Shown one piece after another: positions 47,745 to 60,424 of a stretch of DNA of 64,000 bases; position 1 is the first letter of the stretch, and each line of letters opens with the position of its first letter. Where the stretch lies: contig JAJEKV010000041.1 of assembly GCA_021234155.1 (NCBI GenBank), forward strand, positions 6,828,917-6,892,916, in the 5' to 3' direction. The notes beneath the pieces were generated by a model. That model saw nothing but the letters and a program-made list of their open reading frames with translations. It was not told the origin of the DNA and ran no database searches. The DNA is from Isoetes taiwanensis. Its lineage: Eukaryota > Streptophyta > Lycopodiopsida > Isoetales > Isoetaceae. A program made the position numbers and the translations under genes.

Positions 47745-49600
47745 ACACAAAAAAGCTTGAACATGCTAACTAGTTTTCTAGTGTTGCAAGACAAAAGAAT
47801 TTGTGAAGATTGTGGTCAAGTGCATGAGTGATTTAATACTAACCGTAGCTCCATCTTGGTGCATCGAACATGTTGCTCCATTCTTTCATCACATTATATC
47901 ATACTTCATCATCTAGAGTTACGCCATCCCACTTCCCATGACAACTCCTCTAAACTAACAAGCTTTATCATCATATCGCGAGGTGCATCCTTATATCTAC
48001 TTCCATCTATCATGCGATTTCAAGAGTTGACCTTATTACATCGAAGACCCTCCACATCCTCATAAATTCCCAAAGGCTGCATTCGCTACTACCATCTGCT
48101 GACTCTTCACTACTAAAAGGAATTTACTTTCCATCACCGGGGTTTAATGCGAGAAAAGGCATCATTCACATATATACTCATAATACGAGGATCTATCACT
48201 TTCAAATCCATTTAGGTCATTGAGTTGCCAAACATATTCTCACATTGGCAACTAAAAGATTATGTCATGAAGTACAAAGCGGCAAGTCAAAGGGGCTGGT
48301 AGACTGACCTTTTCTTTCGATTTGGTATATCGCGTACTATGGCATTGGAAGAAACTAAGCACATGTTGCACTAATCTTCTCCTTTGTGATTTGGTTTGCA
48401 AGACGGCCCGAGGGTAGCTGCTGGCGTAAAGATTTGAAGGCAAGGGAAGGACAATTGAGTCAAGTCCTCGGGGAATGCAAAGGGTCAATCAAGCAAAGAA
48501 ATGAAGAAAAGAAGAGAAACCCTTGAGCATCATCCCTTGGTATGTGATCATTTGTGTTCTTGGCATCTTTGGCGGTTTGACTCCTATTCCCATTCCCCAT
48601 ACCTTCCACCACTTAAACACCCATTAGACTTTGAATTCTATGCATACAATCCCTTCCCAAGTCAGAGCTTGGCCTTGAAAATTCTTTCTAGTCAAAGTAC
48701 ACCTTCAAGAATCATCCATTTGCCACACACCCTCCGCCACTTCATCACCATCAAAAGCTCAAAGCTTCCTTGACTTGGTCATACATGTAGTCAAAGAAGT
48801 CAACATTCATGCAACATGGTCAAAAAAGGGTAAAAGTTGCAAAACCCTAAAGGGAAATGTCAAAACTCAAGTGTGCCCTAGAGATGTCAAAGATTAGGTA
48901 TTTCACAAAAAATGACCTATATGAAGGATCACATTCTATGTGCCAAGTCACCATACACTTCATTCCATATGCCAAATCACCACACATCATCATTCTAATC
49001 ATGCCCTTGTCCGCCCCATTTCCATGTTCGAATAGAAATTTATTCCAAGGCTTTAAGTTTGCATCCATAAGATGATGTATCACCTTGCCACATCATCATA
49101 GTCCGCTGCCACACCACCATCTACATATCACGGACATCATCTCACCTCCTTGCAATTTTGACTAGAAAGAATTTTCCAAGCCCAGGATTGATTGACACAT
49201 CATCATCACCATTTGCCATGTCATGATCACTAGCCTTGTCATCACCTCTACATGCCACATCATTCATTCCTAGGTCATTCTTTGGACCAAAATTAGAAAG
49301 TGCCCTTTGGCAAAAAGATTCGAGAATCTTCTAGAGTGCAAAAGATTCCCTTTGAAAAAAGAAAATTGAAAAAAATGGCCTTATTTTGAGCCTAATATTT
49401 GCCTTCCTGGGGAATCGTGCCATAGGCCAACCAAAGGTATAAAAGTTACTCACAATCTACCTTTTACTCCCAAAGCCTATTTTTCCATACCGACCAATTC
49501 CCCATGCCCGTGGAACATCGGTGTGGGGCGGTTAATTACCCGGATCCGCGTGGATATTGCACACAATTATTATAAATACTGGATTTTCTTTTAGACTATA
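47745..49600 (+). repeat. LTR of the plus-strand Tat/Athila-like element
   Basis: This follows the integrase and an A/G stretch (47717-47744). It carries the complement of the landmarks of 42180-43930 and of block R: 'cacatcatcat' words (49080-49270), 'ttttgactagaaagaatttt' (49157 on) and 'tgtggggcgg...gatccgcgtgg' (49521-49553, matching 29170-29225 inverted). Simple 'gataa' repeats occur at 47272-47290, before the LTR. The right edge is approximate. Confidence 0.6.
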
Positions 49601-50880
49601 TGCAGCCAATTAGTCCAAACCTAATCAAGCGTAGGATATTGGTAGGAGCCTAATCTGGAAAGCTGCCAAGATCAGGTCAATTCTCCTCAAAGAAACAACC
49701 ATGCAATCATGATCTTAAATGAAACAGATTACCCTGTATAATGCCAGAGATGCATCCAGGAGAAGCAAAAGAGCGGTGGATTAGCCAGAAGCATAGCAGG
49801 CGATTTTAAAGGAATTTCGTTGCACGGAAGAAATTCGGGGCTTTAGGGGCAAAGAGGGTCACAGCTTTGAAGAAGGACCCGGCTTGATGATCCACGAGAG
49901 CTTGATCCAGACCTCCAATGTTTACCCTTTGATGCAGGTGTGACAATTATACGGATTGTTTTGAATGTTTACCTATTTGACTCTGGCAAGACCTTGAAGC
50001 GGGATATGTATTTTATCTCTGAGTGTTTGATTGATTGAAAATCGATCTTTGTTGCCATCTGTTTGTTTTGCATTGAGTTATATTCTCAAAAGAAATAGTT
50101 ATCGAGGAGGAGGTTCTCTGCTTGATGTTCCACCACGATCGTCAAACATTTGTAGTGTGCAAACAGTATATCCTAGAAGGCAAATCTTTGAGTTGTTGCA
50201 AAATCAATTATCAATGCTTCAGGTTCATGTTTAAGAATCCTAGTTGTTGTTGGTAGTATCGAGCCTTGAGCATAGCTCAATAACATCGGTGTTATTCTTG
50301 CCGATAACATTTGTTGAACAAAGGCGGCTTTGAACAAGCATGTGTTCATACCTTAGGCCTATAGCAAAGAAGTCATCAAAGGAAAAGTGGGGTCCACTTT
50401 TTGCAAAGAAGTGCTTGGCCGCCATTGCGGGTAAATCTAAGAAGAGTAAGAGTTTAAAATCCGAAAATTCTTTGTCGACGCTCGAGTTACCGTCAGCTCT
50501 TTGCGGGGACATTGACCTGAATTGTGGTCGAATCAAAATTTGGCCTATACAATCCTATCGGACACAGCATCTGGATTTTTGCAACTGTCGATGCGTGGTA
50601 ATACTCTAGGTGTGAAAATCATGTCCAAAATTTGGTAGTGTGCACATTCACGGATCATTTTGTAGGCAGGCTTTTGGCCTTTAGGGAAGCATGTTTCCAG
50701 TGAATTTTTGAGCATTATTTACGGAATGTTTACTTTTCCAGAGTGGTTGCCTCAAGCAACACGGAGGATCAAACCATTGAGAGTTGAGGTTTTGGGAACA
50801 CCTTCCAACAATGACCAAAGCTCTTAAGCCGAGAACAAGGTTCGAGTCTCAAGGCCAAGACGGCGACGCAGTGGCAACCT
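49601..50880 (+). other. Unassigned; possible LTR end and PBS-like site of the next Ty3 element
   Basis: The text tggtagtatcgagcc (50251-50265) resembles the initiator-Met PBS with a 3-nt insertion and a missing A. It could mark the end of a 5' LTR ending near 50250 for the plus-strand Ty3 element whose protease and pol follow. A Lys/Ser-rich frame at 50340-50609 (89 residues) and a frame at 50031-50234 have no known motif. I saw no second LTR copy inside the window. Confidence 0.3.
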
Positions 50881-52199
50881 AGGAATTTGGGTAGGAACCT
50901 GACAGCCGAACAGGGCACTTAATGATTGAAATGATGAATACAAGGGTTGGTTGAGATGAGGAATCGGATGCAGCGGTTACTCTGATGGCGACACCACTAA
51001 TGCGCAGATTATGGACCTCCACCACCACCACCTCCACCACCTCAACTCGGGTATTGGCGAAGCCCCTCGGTAGGAAGGGAGGAAATCGGTGCCCGAGAGA
51101 AGGATAGAAAAGAAGAAGGCCGAGGGAGGAGTCCATCCCCTTCAATCTAGCGGTCATGAGAACTTTCAGGGCAGTGGTGGCGTGCTTGACGGTTGAGTGG
51201 AGCATCACGGGGAGCCAAAACAAGAAACGAGAGATGACTACCAAAGAAGGTAAACGGCATAATGAGCAATGTTTGGAAGACAAAGCTGGGAACCGGTTCA
51301 CCGAGGGTAAGGACAGGTCCGGATATGGAGGCGAAGCATGGGCTGGATGAGATGGAAGAATTCGAGGAAGCTCTTATGGAATGAAGGATAAAGACGCCAT
51401 TAAAATTATAGCAACATCAAACTTGATAGGGTCAGCGAATAGCAGGTGGAAAAGGATCATAAAGAAGTCAACGGCTGAGAAAAGGCAATTGCAGGATTCG
51501 GGACTTTAGGCAAAAGTCCCTTAAGCACTATCTTAGAGATCCACCACGAGTAAGCGGGAATCTGGCTGATTTTACAAGAATTTGGATCAAAGGCAACTGT
51601 AAAGTAGCCAAGTGCAAGAAGAAGAGTTAATGAGGTGAGACTCAATGTACCTAGAGAATCCGCGGAAGGCAGCGGTGGATGGATACATTGAAGGGGCTGA
51701 GCGACAACATTAAGAGGTTGGTTAGGGCAATCAACCTAAGGGCGGTCGAGGAGGATAAGGCCTTGAGTTGGAGGAGGCACCGGTAACTCGGGGCAGAAAC
51801 AACTACCCATTTCCAGGGAGAACCCAGCGAGGCGTTATCAAACTAGGCGAGCTCCCTACGCCCGTGAGGAGGGCGGTATAAAAAGCTTCCGGTGCTGCGG
51901 TATGAAACCGAGGAAGGATCGAGGCAAGTCAAATAAATTTCTCCTGAACAACATCCAAAGGAGAAAGATAGGAATGCATAGAAGAAATATGTTTCGGTAC
52001 CGAAACCGGCCGAGGGCATAAGCACAATTGTCCTTGTCATGCGAGAAATTTGGTCCTTGGAGTTAGAATCACCGACCGAGGGAGATGAAGAAGAGAGGTG
52101 ACCAGCGAACTCAAGACTTCATAGAAGGTGAGTGTAAAATTTATGCACTGATAGTCGAGGGAGGTTAAGAATCGATCCACTGATAATCTGTTGGAAGGG
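50881..52199 (+). pseudogene. Probable gag remnant of the Ty3/gypsy element
   Basis: Evidence is mainly position: it lies between the PBS-like site and a recognisable protease. The plus strand has a Pro-rich stretch (51010-51045), acidic/basic gag-like text with 'EFEEALMEE' (51356-51380) and a Cys/Arg/Lys-rich stretch ('FRCCGMKPRKDRGKS', about 51890-51930) that could be a decayed zinc knuckle. The 140-residue frame on the minus strand (50879-51301) is a Val/Leu/Ser-rich antisense shadow. No intact frame remains. Confidence 0.35.
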
Positions 52200-52386
52200 T
52201 GTTATAGATAGGAAGCCATATATAGTCTTATTGAACCACGGTAGTTCCACAACTTTGCCTCAAGTCTGGCGCTCTCATGAGAATAAGATTTTGAAGTCCA
52301 AGCCAAGAGCCGATTAGCATGGCAAGCGATTGCCGATGCGCCACATAAGGAAGAAGAATCAGTTTTGACATAGATCTCGGTGGAGG
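52200..52386 (+). pseudogene. Ty3/gypsy protease, 5' half (split by insertion)
   Basis: Around 52226-52260 two frames together give the protease core, an 'L(L/I)(N/D)HGS' active-site-like stretch followed by 'HNFASS', then 'FEVQAKSRLA' and 'AIADA' (52290-52340). That is the usual Ty3 order after the catalytic Asp. The sequence stops at 52386 where a minus-strand LTR element begins. The missing second half with 'VANGAEV...YDLIVGMEFL' continues at 62004. Lengths of the two halves add up to a normal protease. Confidence 0.55.
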
Positions 52387-53946
52387 TAAGCAGCTCTCCA
52401 CTTTTGAATATATCACTTGGCCTTTCCGGGGCGTATACATGCGAGGGACTTCCCCTCCATGGCAATCAACTCACCATGGCTTGACCCTCCAGGCCAACTC
52501 CGGACCATCTATAGAAAGATGCGGAGTGAAGACCGCGGAAGTGTCATTATTACGCGCCTTCAATGGGACTCCTAAGTTGCGGAAGCGTGAATACATGGCC
52601 AGCACCGCGAGCATAAATCATATATAAATAACCACCACAAAGGGGTGGCACATCCATCAAATACTAAGCGGCAAAGAATATGCATGCAATCCTAAGGAAA
52701 ACACCCCAAACCCGAGTTCTACCCGGTTGGACTCTGTGAGGATGGGGCCCGGCGGCTCGATAAAGAGATCAGCAGACGGAGAATAACTGGCGTTAGGTGG
52801 CATAGAACATCGGCTATGGTTGTCACTCATCAGCCCCTCACATTGCGCACTTTTGCGGATGGGTCGATTCATGCTATGGCATCACTATAGCCTTCGGGAG
52901 CCCAGCGGACTCAGGGGCATCACCCGCCGAACTGCTCGGGGTTCATGAAGCCCTAGTCCCGGAGTGGGGCCGAGGTCGGTGTCCCCTTCTAGGATACGCC
53001 GGTTCCATGGGTGAGGAGCTAGAGAATGGGTATCAGCTGACCCAGCATCCGTGCAGGCTTACTGCCTAAATCTACTCAAAGTGCAAGGTGCCCCATCTGG
53101 TCACACCTCTACACCGATTAATGGGACCCATGCAGGAAGCCCTCTACGTGGCCATTCTCAGGCCTAGCCGCTGTAGGAGTCTCGGGGAGCCTTTATGTTC
53201 ATGCAAGACCCCCACCCCACTTCACCAGCTGCGTCCCTTTACGGTGCTAAGCCATTCCATAGCATCTGACTAGGTGGTCTCACATTACCTGAGGCAGCAG
53301 CATCCTAATGGGATAATACATGGCTCTATCTAGGGCATGCTACTACAATCTGAGGGGCTCGGAGGTCTCTACCCCGTAATCCCCCCATTTCAAAGAGTAA
53401 TACTATGCAAAGAACTATCAATCCATCATTTAAAACAAGTCTGAGTCGAGAGATAAGGAGAACTCACCTTTACAATCAGGGTTAGTTCCACAGTGCTTCT
53501 GAGAGAGAGAGCGAAGAAATAAGACACAACAAGTGCCCAGCGGTAGCTACCCTCGAATATACGGCTAAAATTTCTGAGACTAGCAGGTCAGTCGGACTTG
53601 GGATGGCTCCATCTCGTTCTTTGAAGGGTGCAGTGCCTCCCTCCTTTCCATCTCCAATTGCTCCTAATTGATTAGACACAAAAGCCCTAATTTGGGTGTC
53701 CAAAATGGAAACCCTGCAACCTTGATAGGAGTTTGGGTGAATTGGACTCGGGTTAGCTAATGGTAATAATTTGGTATTTTGGGCCTTTTAATATTAGATT
53801 AAGCCCTAAATTCAGATTAGGAGTTAGAAGTTAGGTTTCATTTAATTATTAACATGGCTAACCTTGGCTTATAAAATGAATTAATGTGCCATTAATTATT
53901 CATGGTAGTCAAGTATTTATATAAAAGTATAAATGTGGGCGTCACA
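52387..53946 (-). repeat. 3' LTR of the minus-strand element
   Basis: This 1.56-kb LTR is colinear with 60425-62003. Shared text includes 'cgtatacat', 'gacttccc', 'ccatctatagaaagatg', 'caatgggactcctaagttgc', 'aaggaaaacaccccaaac', 'catcggctatggttgt' and 'aatttgggtgtccaaaatgg'. It ends (plus strand) with 'gggcgtcaca', the complement of TGTGACGCCC. The outer end near 52387 is degraded. The adjoining minus-strand sequence is only weakly purine-rich (tagagaa), so the polypurine tract is poor. Confidence 0.75.
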
Positions 53947-56900
53947 TTCTCTATAAAATGTGATCATCCTCATCAAGACTACTCTTCTTGCAAGGCAACA
54001 CATCATTACATTAGAAGGAAGTCCATCGCCAAAGAGATAGGCATTTGGATTATAAGTCTACAGGCGTTGTCTGTTTAAAAGTGATTAAGTTTTGAAATGA
54101 CTTGTAATCAATGCAATTATAACTACGGAATATAAGAGGTAGAGGTATAGATCGGACATGATCGTAAGCTTAGAATTTGTCAAAGAATTGAGCAGTCAAG
54201 GTTTGTCTGGAAGTCTCATTGTTTCATTTGTGGTGTGAGTTCCACGGATCTATCTATTTTAGAAATCATTCTTTCTACACATCACAGTGCTTAGATTATA
54301 TATTTAAAATTAGGGTATAGATATAAAGAACTTCTATTTGTTGTTATATTATGTCTGAGTTATTAACCTCGCACTATTTAGTAGAAAGTCATTCTAATCA
54401 TATTAACTTTTGTGTAAATATCATATATTCTCCTTCGCTGCGATTCATTTTATTACGGCCCGACCCTAATTTTTAATTTTGTAGCAAAATTTGTTTTCTA
54501 TTTTATTTACAATTTTAAGAACTTCGTATGTTCTATCTCGATGTTTTACTGAGGGCCTTCACAGTTATACCTACCTTTTAAGATAATTATATATTGTACT
54601 ATATCGGACAGTTTTACCTATATACTTTAATATTAAGTACAGACAGACGTTCTTCATGATTTATTATTCATAACGCTGTAATAACGTAATCTAAGTCTCG
54701 TTATTCCCTCAGAAGTTTGTGTAAGACATACATACTTATCCCCTTCTATTATATTTGATTATGTGTTTAAATAACTTGCTCCTTTCGATTATCCTTAATG
54801 TTTCCACACTCACACTCTCTGTCTTTAGCATAGATTACAGTCACATGAGGACACATATATGAACATTTACCAGACGTCCCGATATTCTTATATTTGAATT
54901 ACTTATTTATTTTATTTTTATTTTCGTAATTTTATCACACATACAGACAGTCTTATAGTTATAGGGCACAGGTACAGCTGACATATACATTCGACATAAT
55001 TGGTACCGCTCCGGTCGCTATCCGGCGGTGGTATGGCTATGCAATCGTCCTGTATCACAGAAGGCCAGTTGTGACTATGGTGTCCACGGCGGAAGCATCG
55101 AAACCATGCCTAGTGTGTCCTGAGCCTGTTATGCGGCGATGACTGAGCAGGTCCTGGGCTCTTACTTGAAGCAGAAGTGCTAAACGTTGGGCATAGTGAG
55201 TGTTAAGGTATCCCTATATTGGATGGATACTAGAGAAAATTTGTATGATGATGTTTGGTATCCGATTGAAACACTGGACCTAATAATTACGAAGATTGAT
55301 TTATTATGCGGCATATATATTGGCATACACCATATATCCGAGGAAGAAGTGGTTTATGATTATCTACCATACGGTGGAGAATAATGTTGTATGAGGATAT
55401 CGATCCATACGATATGGATTATAAACTTACATATACATTGTGTTCCTGAGGCATGAAAGATGCAAGAGTATAGATGACTAAGAAGACTACGTAGCCCGGT
55501 GGATACGCTTAATGGCGTCGGTGAATTGCATGACGATTATGCATGATAGAAATTAAGGAAATGGACATATCTGATGTCTGCTGGGAGCATCGAGATGCCG
55601 TATAATAGACTGGACAATAGTGTGGAATGTACCCCACATAAGGTCAAGAGAAGACGATAATTGGTAGGACCAGGCGCAACCATCTAAAGGCTGCAAGGTA
55701 TGTTAGAACTTTGGTGGAGCTAGATTATGAAGGAAAGTTGACCTTCAACTAATGGTATATTAGGAAGAGAAGTAATGTACCCACACGACAAGTGGGTAAC
55801 AAGAGGGACTTGAAAGTTGTTGTAACAACGTTTCAAATATAGAGAATTTGGAGGGAGACTTTGAATAGACCAAAATCTGGAGTATGGACAAGGTAGGTGC
55901 CCAATGAACATCTCAGCCAGGAGAATGTGTTCTGGACTTGGTATCGTGCGTGTATTCCGATGAGTAACTTCGCGTTGGTATATATGTACTAGGACCATTT
56001 AATAGTAAAACATATGAATACGAAAGTAATGAAGATAAGAGTTCTTATACTAGAGATCAACATGTCCACAAGGAACTTAGGTTGGCATTTGCCCCTGTGG
56101 AAGTTATGACTAAAGCTTGAGGACCAAGGCAAACTAAGGCTAGAGACATGTCTATGGTACCAGATAACCGAGTTGAGGAAATAAGTCGGCCGCAAGTATG
56201 AACATAGCTAGATGGCTATGTCAACGAGTTACATATGAGTCTAGACTTAGGGTTGGTGCACACATGTTACTATATCATATAATAACAACGTAGCGGTCTT
56301 GGATGTAGGAAGGATTTTATAGTAGCAAATACTATAGTGGCGAGCATATCGAGGATGTCGATTGTGATATTCTGATGTATATTATATTAAAAGATAGAAG
56401 AATATTCGTACAAGGCGAATGAAATATTACTTAGGAAGGTTTGAAGAATAAGCATAATGATACGCGTATACTCAAAGATATTTGATTAAGTATGATCCAG
56501 GAGAGATAAGCATTCAAGTTACCACAATGGTTGGAGTTGCCTATCTTAGGTTCATCGTACTAAGGAATATGGAAAGAGTTTAAAGTAGTGAAAGTAGCGT
56601 GAGTAAGTCTAGCATATACGGTGATGTTACATTCAAAAACACCCTGAGGATGGTTGGAAGGGTGTCGAAATAACCGATAATGAGAGCTTAACTACTGAAA
56701 GGTTGTAAATACCAATGAATTATTTCAGCGTTACAAGCTGAGAGCATCCGTTCGGTTTTGGGAATAAAAGGATGTATCAGATCTGGCATCCCCCTGATAG
56801 AAGAAAAGAAGGAGTACGCCGACTTTGGCGATTATATCTTTAGGGATAACCGAGAAGAGGCAATACATAGCAATTCCAAGTCCCGATAAAAATCAAGACG

Positions 56901-59720
56901 AGGTCTATAGATTACAAGGGGTGGGATTATATATAGACCAATAGTCCATATATCCTAAGAGTTACCCTACTCGTGGGAACCAATTGTAGGTACTGAAGTA
57001 GAAGCTGGAGGATCCGTTGCCTTGAGGCATAGATCCGTTAGGGGTAAGGAATTGAATAATCATATGGTGGTTACTAACGAAGATTGAAACATTGGGTTTC
57101 CCTATTAGAAGACCATGAGGTTTTAGTGCCTCCACTTCATTATGAGGGAGTCAAAGACGGCATCATTTGAAGCTGATCAAAAGCTGAAGTCCATATGATA
57201 ACTTAAGAAAATAGGTTAGTTGTGACAAAGCATGGCGAAACACAAAGGATAATTAAGTGAAGGAACCTTTAGAAAAGGCCTTTGACTGTGGTAGAAACCT
57301 TTGGAATTATGGCATAATCCCATGGGGAAATTAAAGTTTATGTATGGGGTTAAAGTACCATAAGGTACCAAAGGAATGGTTGAAATAGCTAGAGACCCTG
57401 TCAAAATATAGGCAACATATACAAGTCCAACATAAAGTTGGCCCCTGTCCATTTAGGGAAGTAGGTGGCGCAGCCACATCATAAAGTCACATAGGCAATG
57501 GGTTTTGTTTGAAAGAACTACCAAGGTTACACTTTAGCTAAGTTAGAGCAGAGCTCTAGCAGATCTTAGAGGTAATCTAAGTGGCGATACAAGGGAAGAA
57601 AGACGACTCCAAAGTTACTAATGGAGGGTCTGGAGATATATTCGAAATGTGCAAAGGACCGCCAATCCGTTGCATGCTAGGGTAGTTGGCACTTGAAATA
57701 AATGTCAAGGGCCCACAGAATAAAGATCAAGATGATGGAGTTGAATAGTACAATAGTACAATTCCAGGATGAGTAGCAAATAGCAGTTACTTGCTAGAAG
57801 TTGAAATGTGTTTTGCATAGACACTTAAGACTATCTTTCCCACATGATCCATACCTGGATCAGGCAGAGGTGAAAAGCATGGGTTACATGGAGGTGTAAG
57901 TCGGAATATACAGGACTCGAACATGGATGCAAGTCCAGGTTATATCAAATGTCGGTATTGTAGGAAGACTCATAAAATACCAGGTAGGCACCTTGATGAC
58001 TCCAGGTAATTTAGGATTAGTACGAAGGCTCACCTGCTCTTAGGCCACATAACATCATGACAGAGAAATGTAATAACTAACATTTGGAGGATGTAGGACA
58101 ACGTTGAATCATAACCCCCAATGATAGGTGGGTCAACAATATAGGGAACATATAATAGCGGCTTAGAAGCCACAAGACGATTAATGAATACGTAAAGGAG
58201 TAATTGGATTGGTGACTCTACTGAGTAAAGGTCACAACAAAAGGGTGAGTTGTGTACGTTGTAGCAGGCGTAAGGGTCGGAATACTGAGGACCGTTATTA
58301 ATGATGTTTAGCAATCTGGGTAGAAAGGTTATTGCCTAACATGAAGGGTAGTCTTTGCTAACATGCAAAGATATACCTGCGGCTTGAAAGGCAGCAAGAG
58401 CTGAAAAACTCTTTAAAGATTTGATGTATGACTTAAGGAAGAAGACTTCCATGTCCTAGGACAAGATGGTGAATTGAATTCACCAAAGACATTTTTAATA
58501 ATTAGATAGATAGGTAGATAGCATTTATACGTCATGCCATATTGGCAGCGTCCATGAGGACATATGAGGAACCGTCAGAGACTTGAAGACAAGATCTCTG
58601 GATAGAGGAGGCCTAGCTTGCGAGGTCTTTGGGTGGTATTGTCCTTCGGGATATTCACATAATCCCTTGGAATATGTAAGTTCATTTGCGGACTTCAAGA
58701 CGTTTAGGCATTAAAATAATGGTTGGAAATACTTTGCCCGGACCATATCTAGATACCCTAGAAGGAGGTGACTAGCCAACAATAGTTGGATGTCATTGGA
58801 CCCTTACAGTGGAAGAACCCCAAAAGAGGGTAGGTTGCTGTCAATTTGACGGCGTGTGGCGCAGATAATTAATCACAACCATATAGACGGTGAGGTTTGG
58901 CACAAAATAATACCAAAGTTTGTAGCCGGGGTTGATTAGAAGGAAGGTGTTAACACTATTATAGGGGTCTAACACAAGCACTCATTACACGTTACAGAGT
59001 ATGTATCATGATTTGAGGGGGAGTGATCCATAAAAGGAACACGATGCATGAGAAGAACTATTGAAGGATGGTAGGATCAAAGAAATCCAAACCCATGGTC
59101 TAGAGGGGTGCTGCATGGCAGTCCCTAGTTGGTTGGGCGAAAAGAGATCCTTTCTCTGGGAAAAATAAGACGAGTCAAGGTGTAGACACTAGAGAGAGAC
59201 AAGGTTAATTATAATTATGTCTATAAAACATTACTTGTATAACGTCGAATAAGGTCTAATATAAAGCATATGAATGTAGTATCGATTGAATCATGGCAAT
59301 AATTAAAGTTATAGGTCGAGAAACGCCGATAACTGGACATTATCATCGTCGCCTAAAGAATATCCAAGGATATAGCACATGCTGCTATCCTAGAGAGTTG
59401 CCCTGTCGTTATTAATTAAATTCCGGAATTAGTCCCACCAAGTGAGTTGATGTTATCATAACAAGTTGGCCGGACTTGCTAGATTACGTCGTTTCATTTG
59501 GTCGATTTATTCCTAGGGGATACTAGCTTTATATATGGTTAACAGTTATCCGGTCGACTACGGCAGAGAGAGGTCGACCCCCGTGGCTATGGCAAGACTG
59601 CTTACTCTGGTGGCTATGGTGAGAGAGCTTGCTCCGGTGGAGTTGTTGCTACGACAACATGTGTCTATGGAAGGTAGTCTTCTAATTTAAATAGAAACAA
59701 AGCTACTATATTTTGTTCCT
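53947..59720. other. Interior of the minus-strand element; no recognised genes
   Basis: About 53947-54960 is AT-rich. 55200-59700 is rich in A and G on the plus strand. Frames at 55187-55384 (plus) and at 55720-55998, 57216-57452 and 58030-58314 (minus) are short and unlike any retroelement protein I know. No zinc knuckle, RT active site or DD35E motif was found. A short tandem 'gata/ggta' run lies at 58503-58522. Confidence 0.45.
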
Positions 59721-59726
59721 TGATAG

Positions 59727-59956
59727 AGGAACTTAGCCCATTGGTAAGGGAGTTGGCTTGGGTGCAAAAGGTCAGGGGTTCAATCCCAAGATGTACCTTT
59801 TGCTTAAAAAGGATGTTTAACTAGGCAAAACAAATTATAGATGTATATAATAAAGGGAGAGAAGATTATATTCTACATTAAGAGAGTTGGCAAAATGGAA
59901 AGCCTGTTGGGTTAGAAGTGGGAGGTCATGGGTTCGAAACGAGGAGGGAAAAGAAG

Positions 59957-59994
<38 letters not shown>
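59727..59994 (+). mobile_element. tRNA-derived SINE with two tRNA-like heads and a poly(T) end
   Basis: Head 1 has a box A-like site 'ttagcccattggtaaggg' (59733-59750) and box B 'ggttcaatccc' (59777-59787). Head 2, about 154 bp further, has a diverged box A (about 59888-59910, 'ggcaaaatggaaagcctgttgg') and box B 'ggttcgaaac' (59931-59940). The unit ends in 33 T residues (59962-59994), as some plant SINEs do. The two heads align with each other, so this is a dimer, or one SINE inserted next to another. It shows no open frame and needs a LINE for movement (family knowledge). Confidence 0.6.
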
Positions 59995-59995
<1 letters not shown>

Positions 59996-60410
59996 GGTGG
60001 CGGGCACCCCCTACCCTGACTCCGCCACCGACGCCAGAAACGCCCGGGTACCCCCTGCCCGCCACTTAGGGTTTTGCGCCTGCATTGTTTCCATTTTGGG
60101 TCGGCCAAAGGGTGTTTTAAACTAATTAGGGTGTTGCGGACGCAATGGAATAAAAATCGCCGCCATCCGAGTTTTCTAGAGAAAGCTATGGCCTCCGAAA
60201 GAAAGGGACTGCATTCTGCCGAAAACGCAACATAACCACCTTAAAATTTTGAATTTTTCTATTTACTTAGCTCAGTCCTCACATACTTAGGCCAAAACTC
60301 ATCCTACTTATGGATTTGGTGTACTTTTCCTACATTGGAGGTCTCCTTCTATCTAAACGGTCTAACGAGTTTGACATGGCCAGTGCTATGATCTGGTCCA
60401 CCAAAATCAT

Positions 60411-60423
60411 GGCTCTGATACCA
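60411..60423 (-). other. Primer binding site, exact initiator-Met match
   Basis: The plus strand reads ggctctgatacca, which is TGGTATCAGAGCC on the minus strand. This is an exact 13-nt match to the initiator-Met tRNA complement and is separated from the LTR by one base. It proves the minus orientation of the element. Confidence 0.9.
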
Positions 60424-60424
60424 C

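Noticed and set aside
50879-51301. 140-residue minus-strand frame
   Set aside because: It lies antisense to the probable gag of a plus-strand Ty3 element, and its Val-rich run is the complement of a Pro/His-coding simple repeat.
59733-59787. Possible functional tRNA gene
   Set aside because: Box A and box B are present, but the segment is part of a dimeric SINE ending in poly(T), and I could not draw a convincing cloverleaf with an anticodon arm.
59835-60125. Frames encoding long Lys or Phe runs
   Set aside because: They are translations of the 33-nt T run of the SINE.
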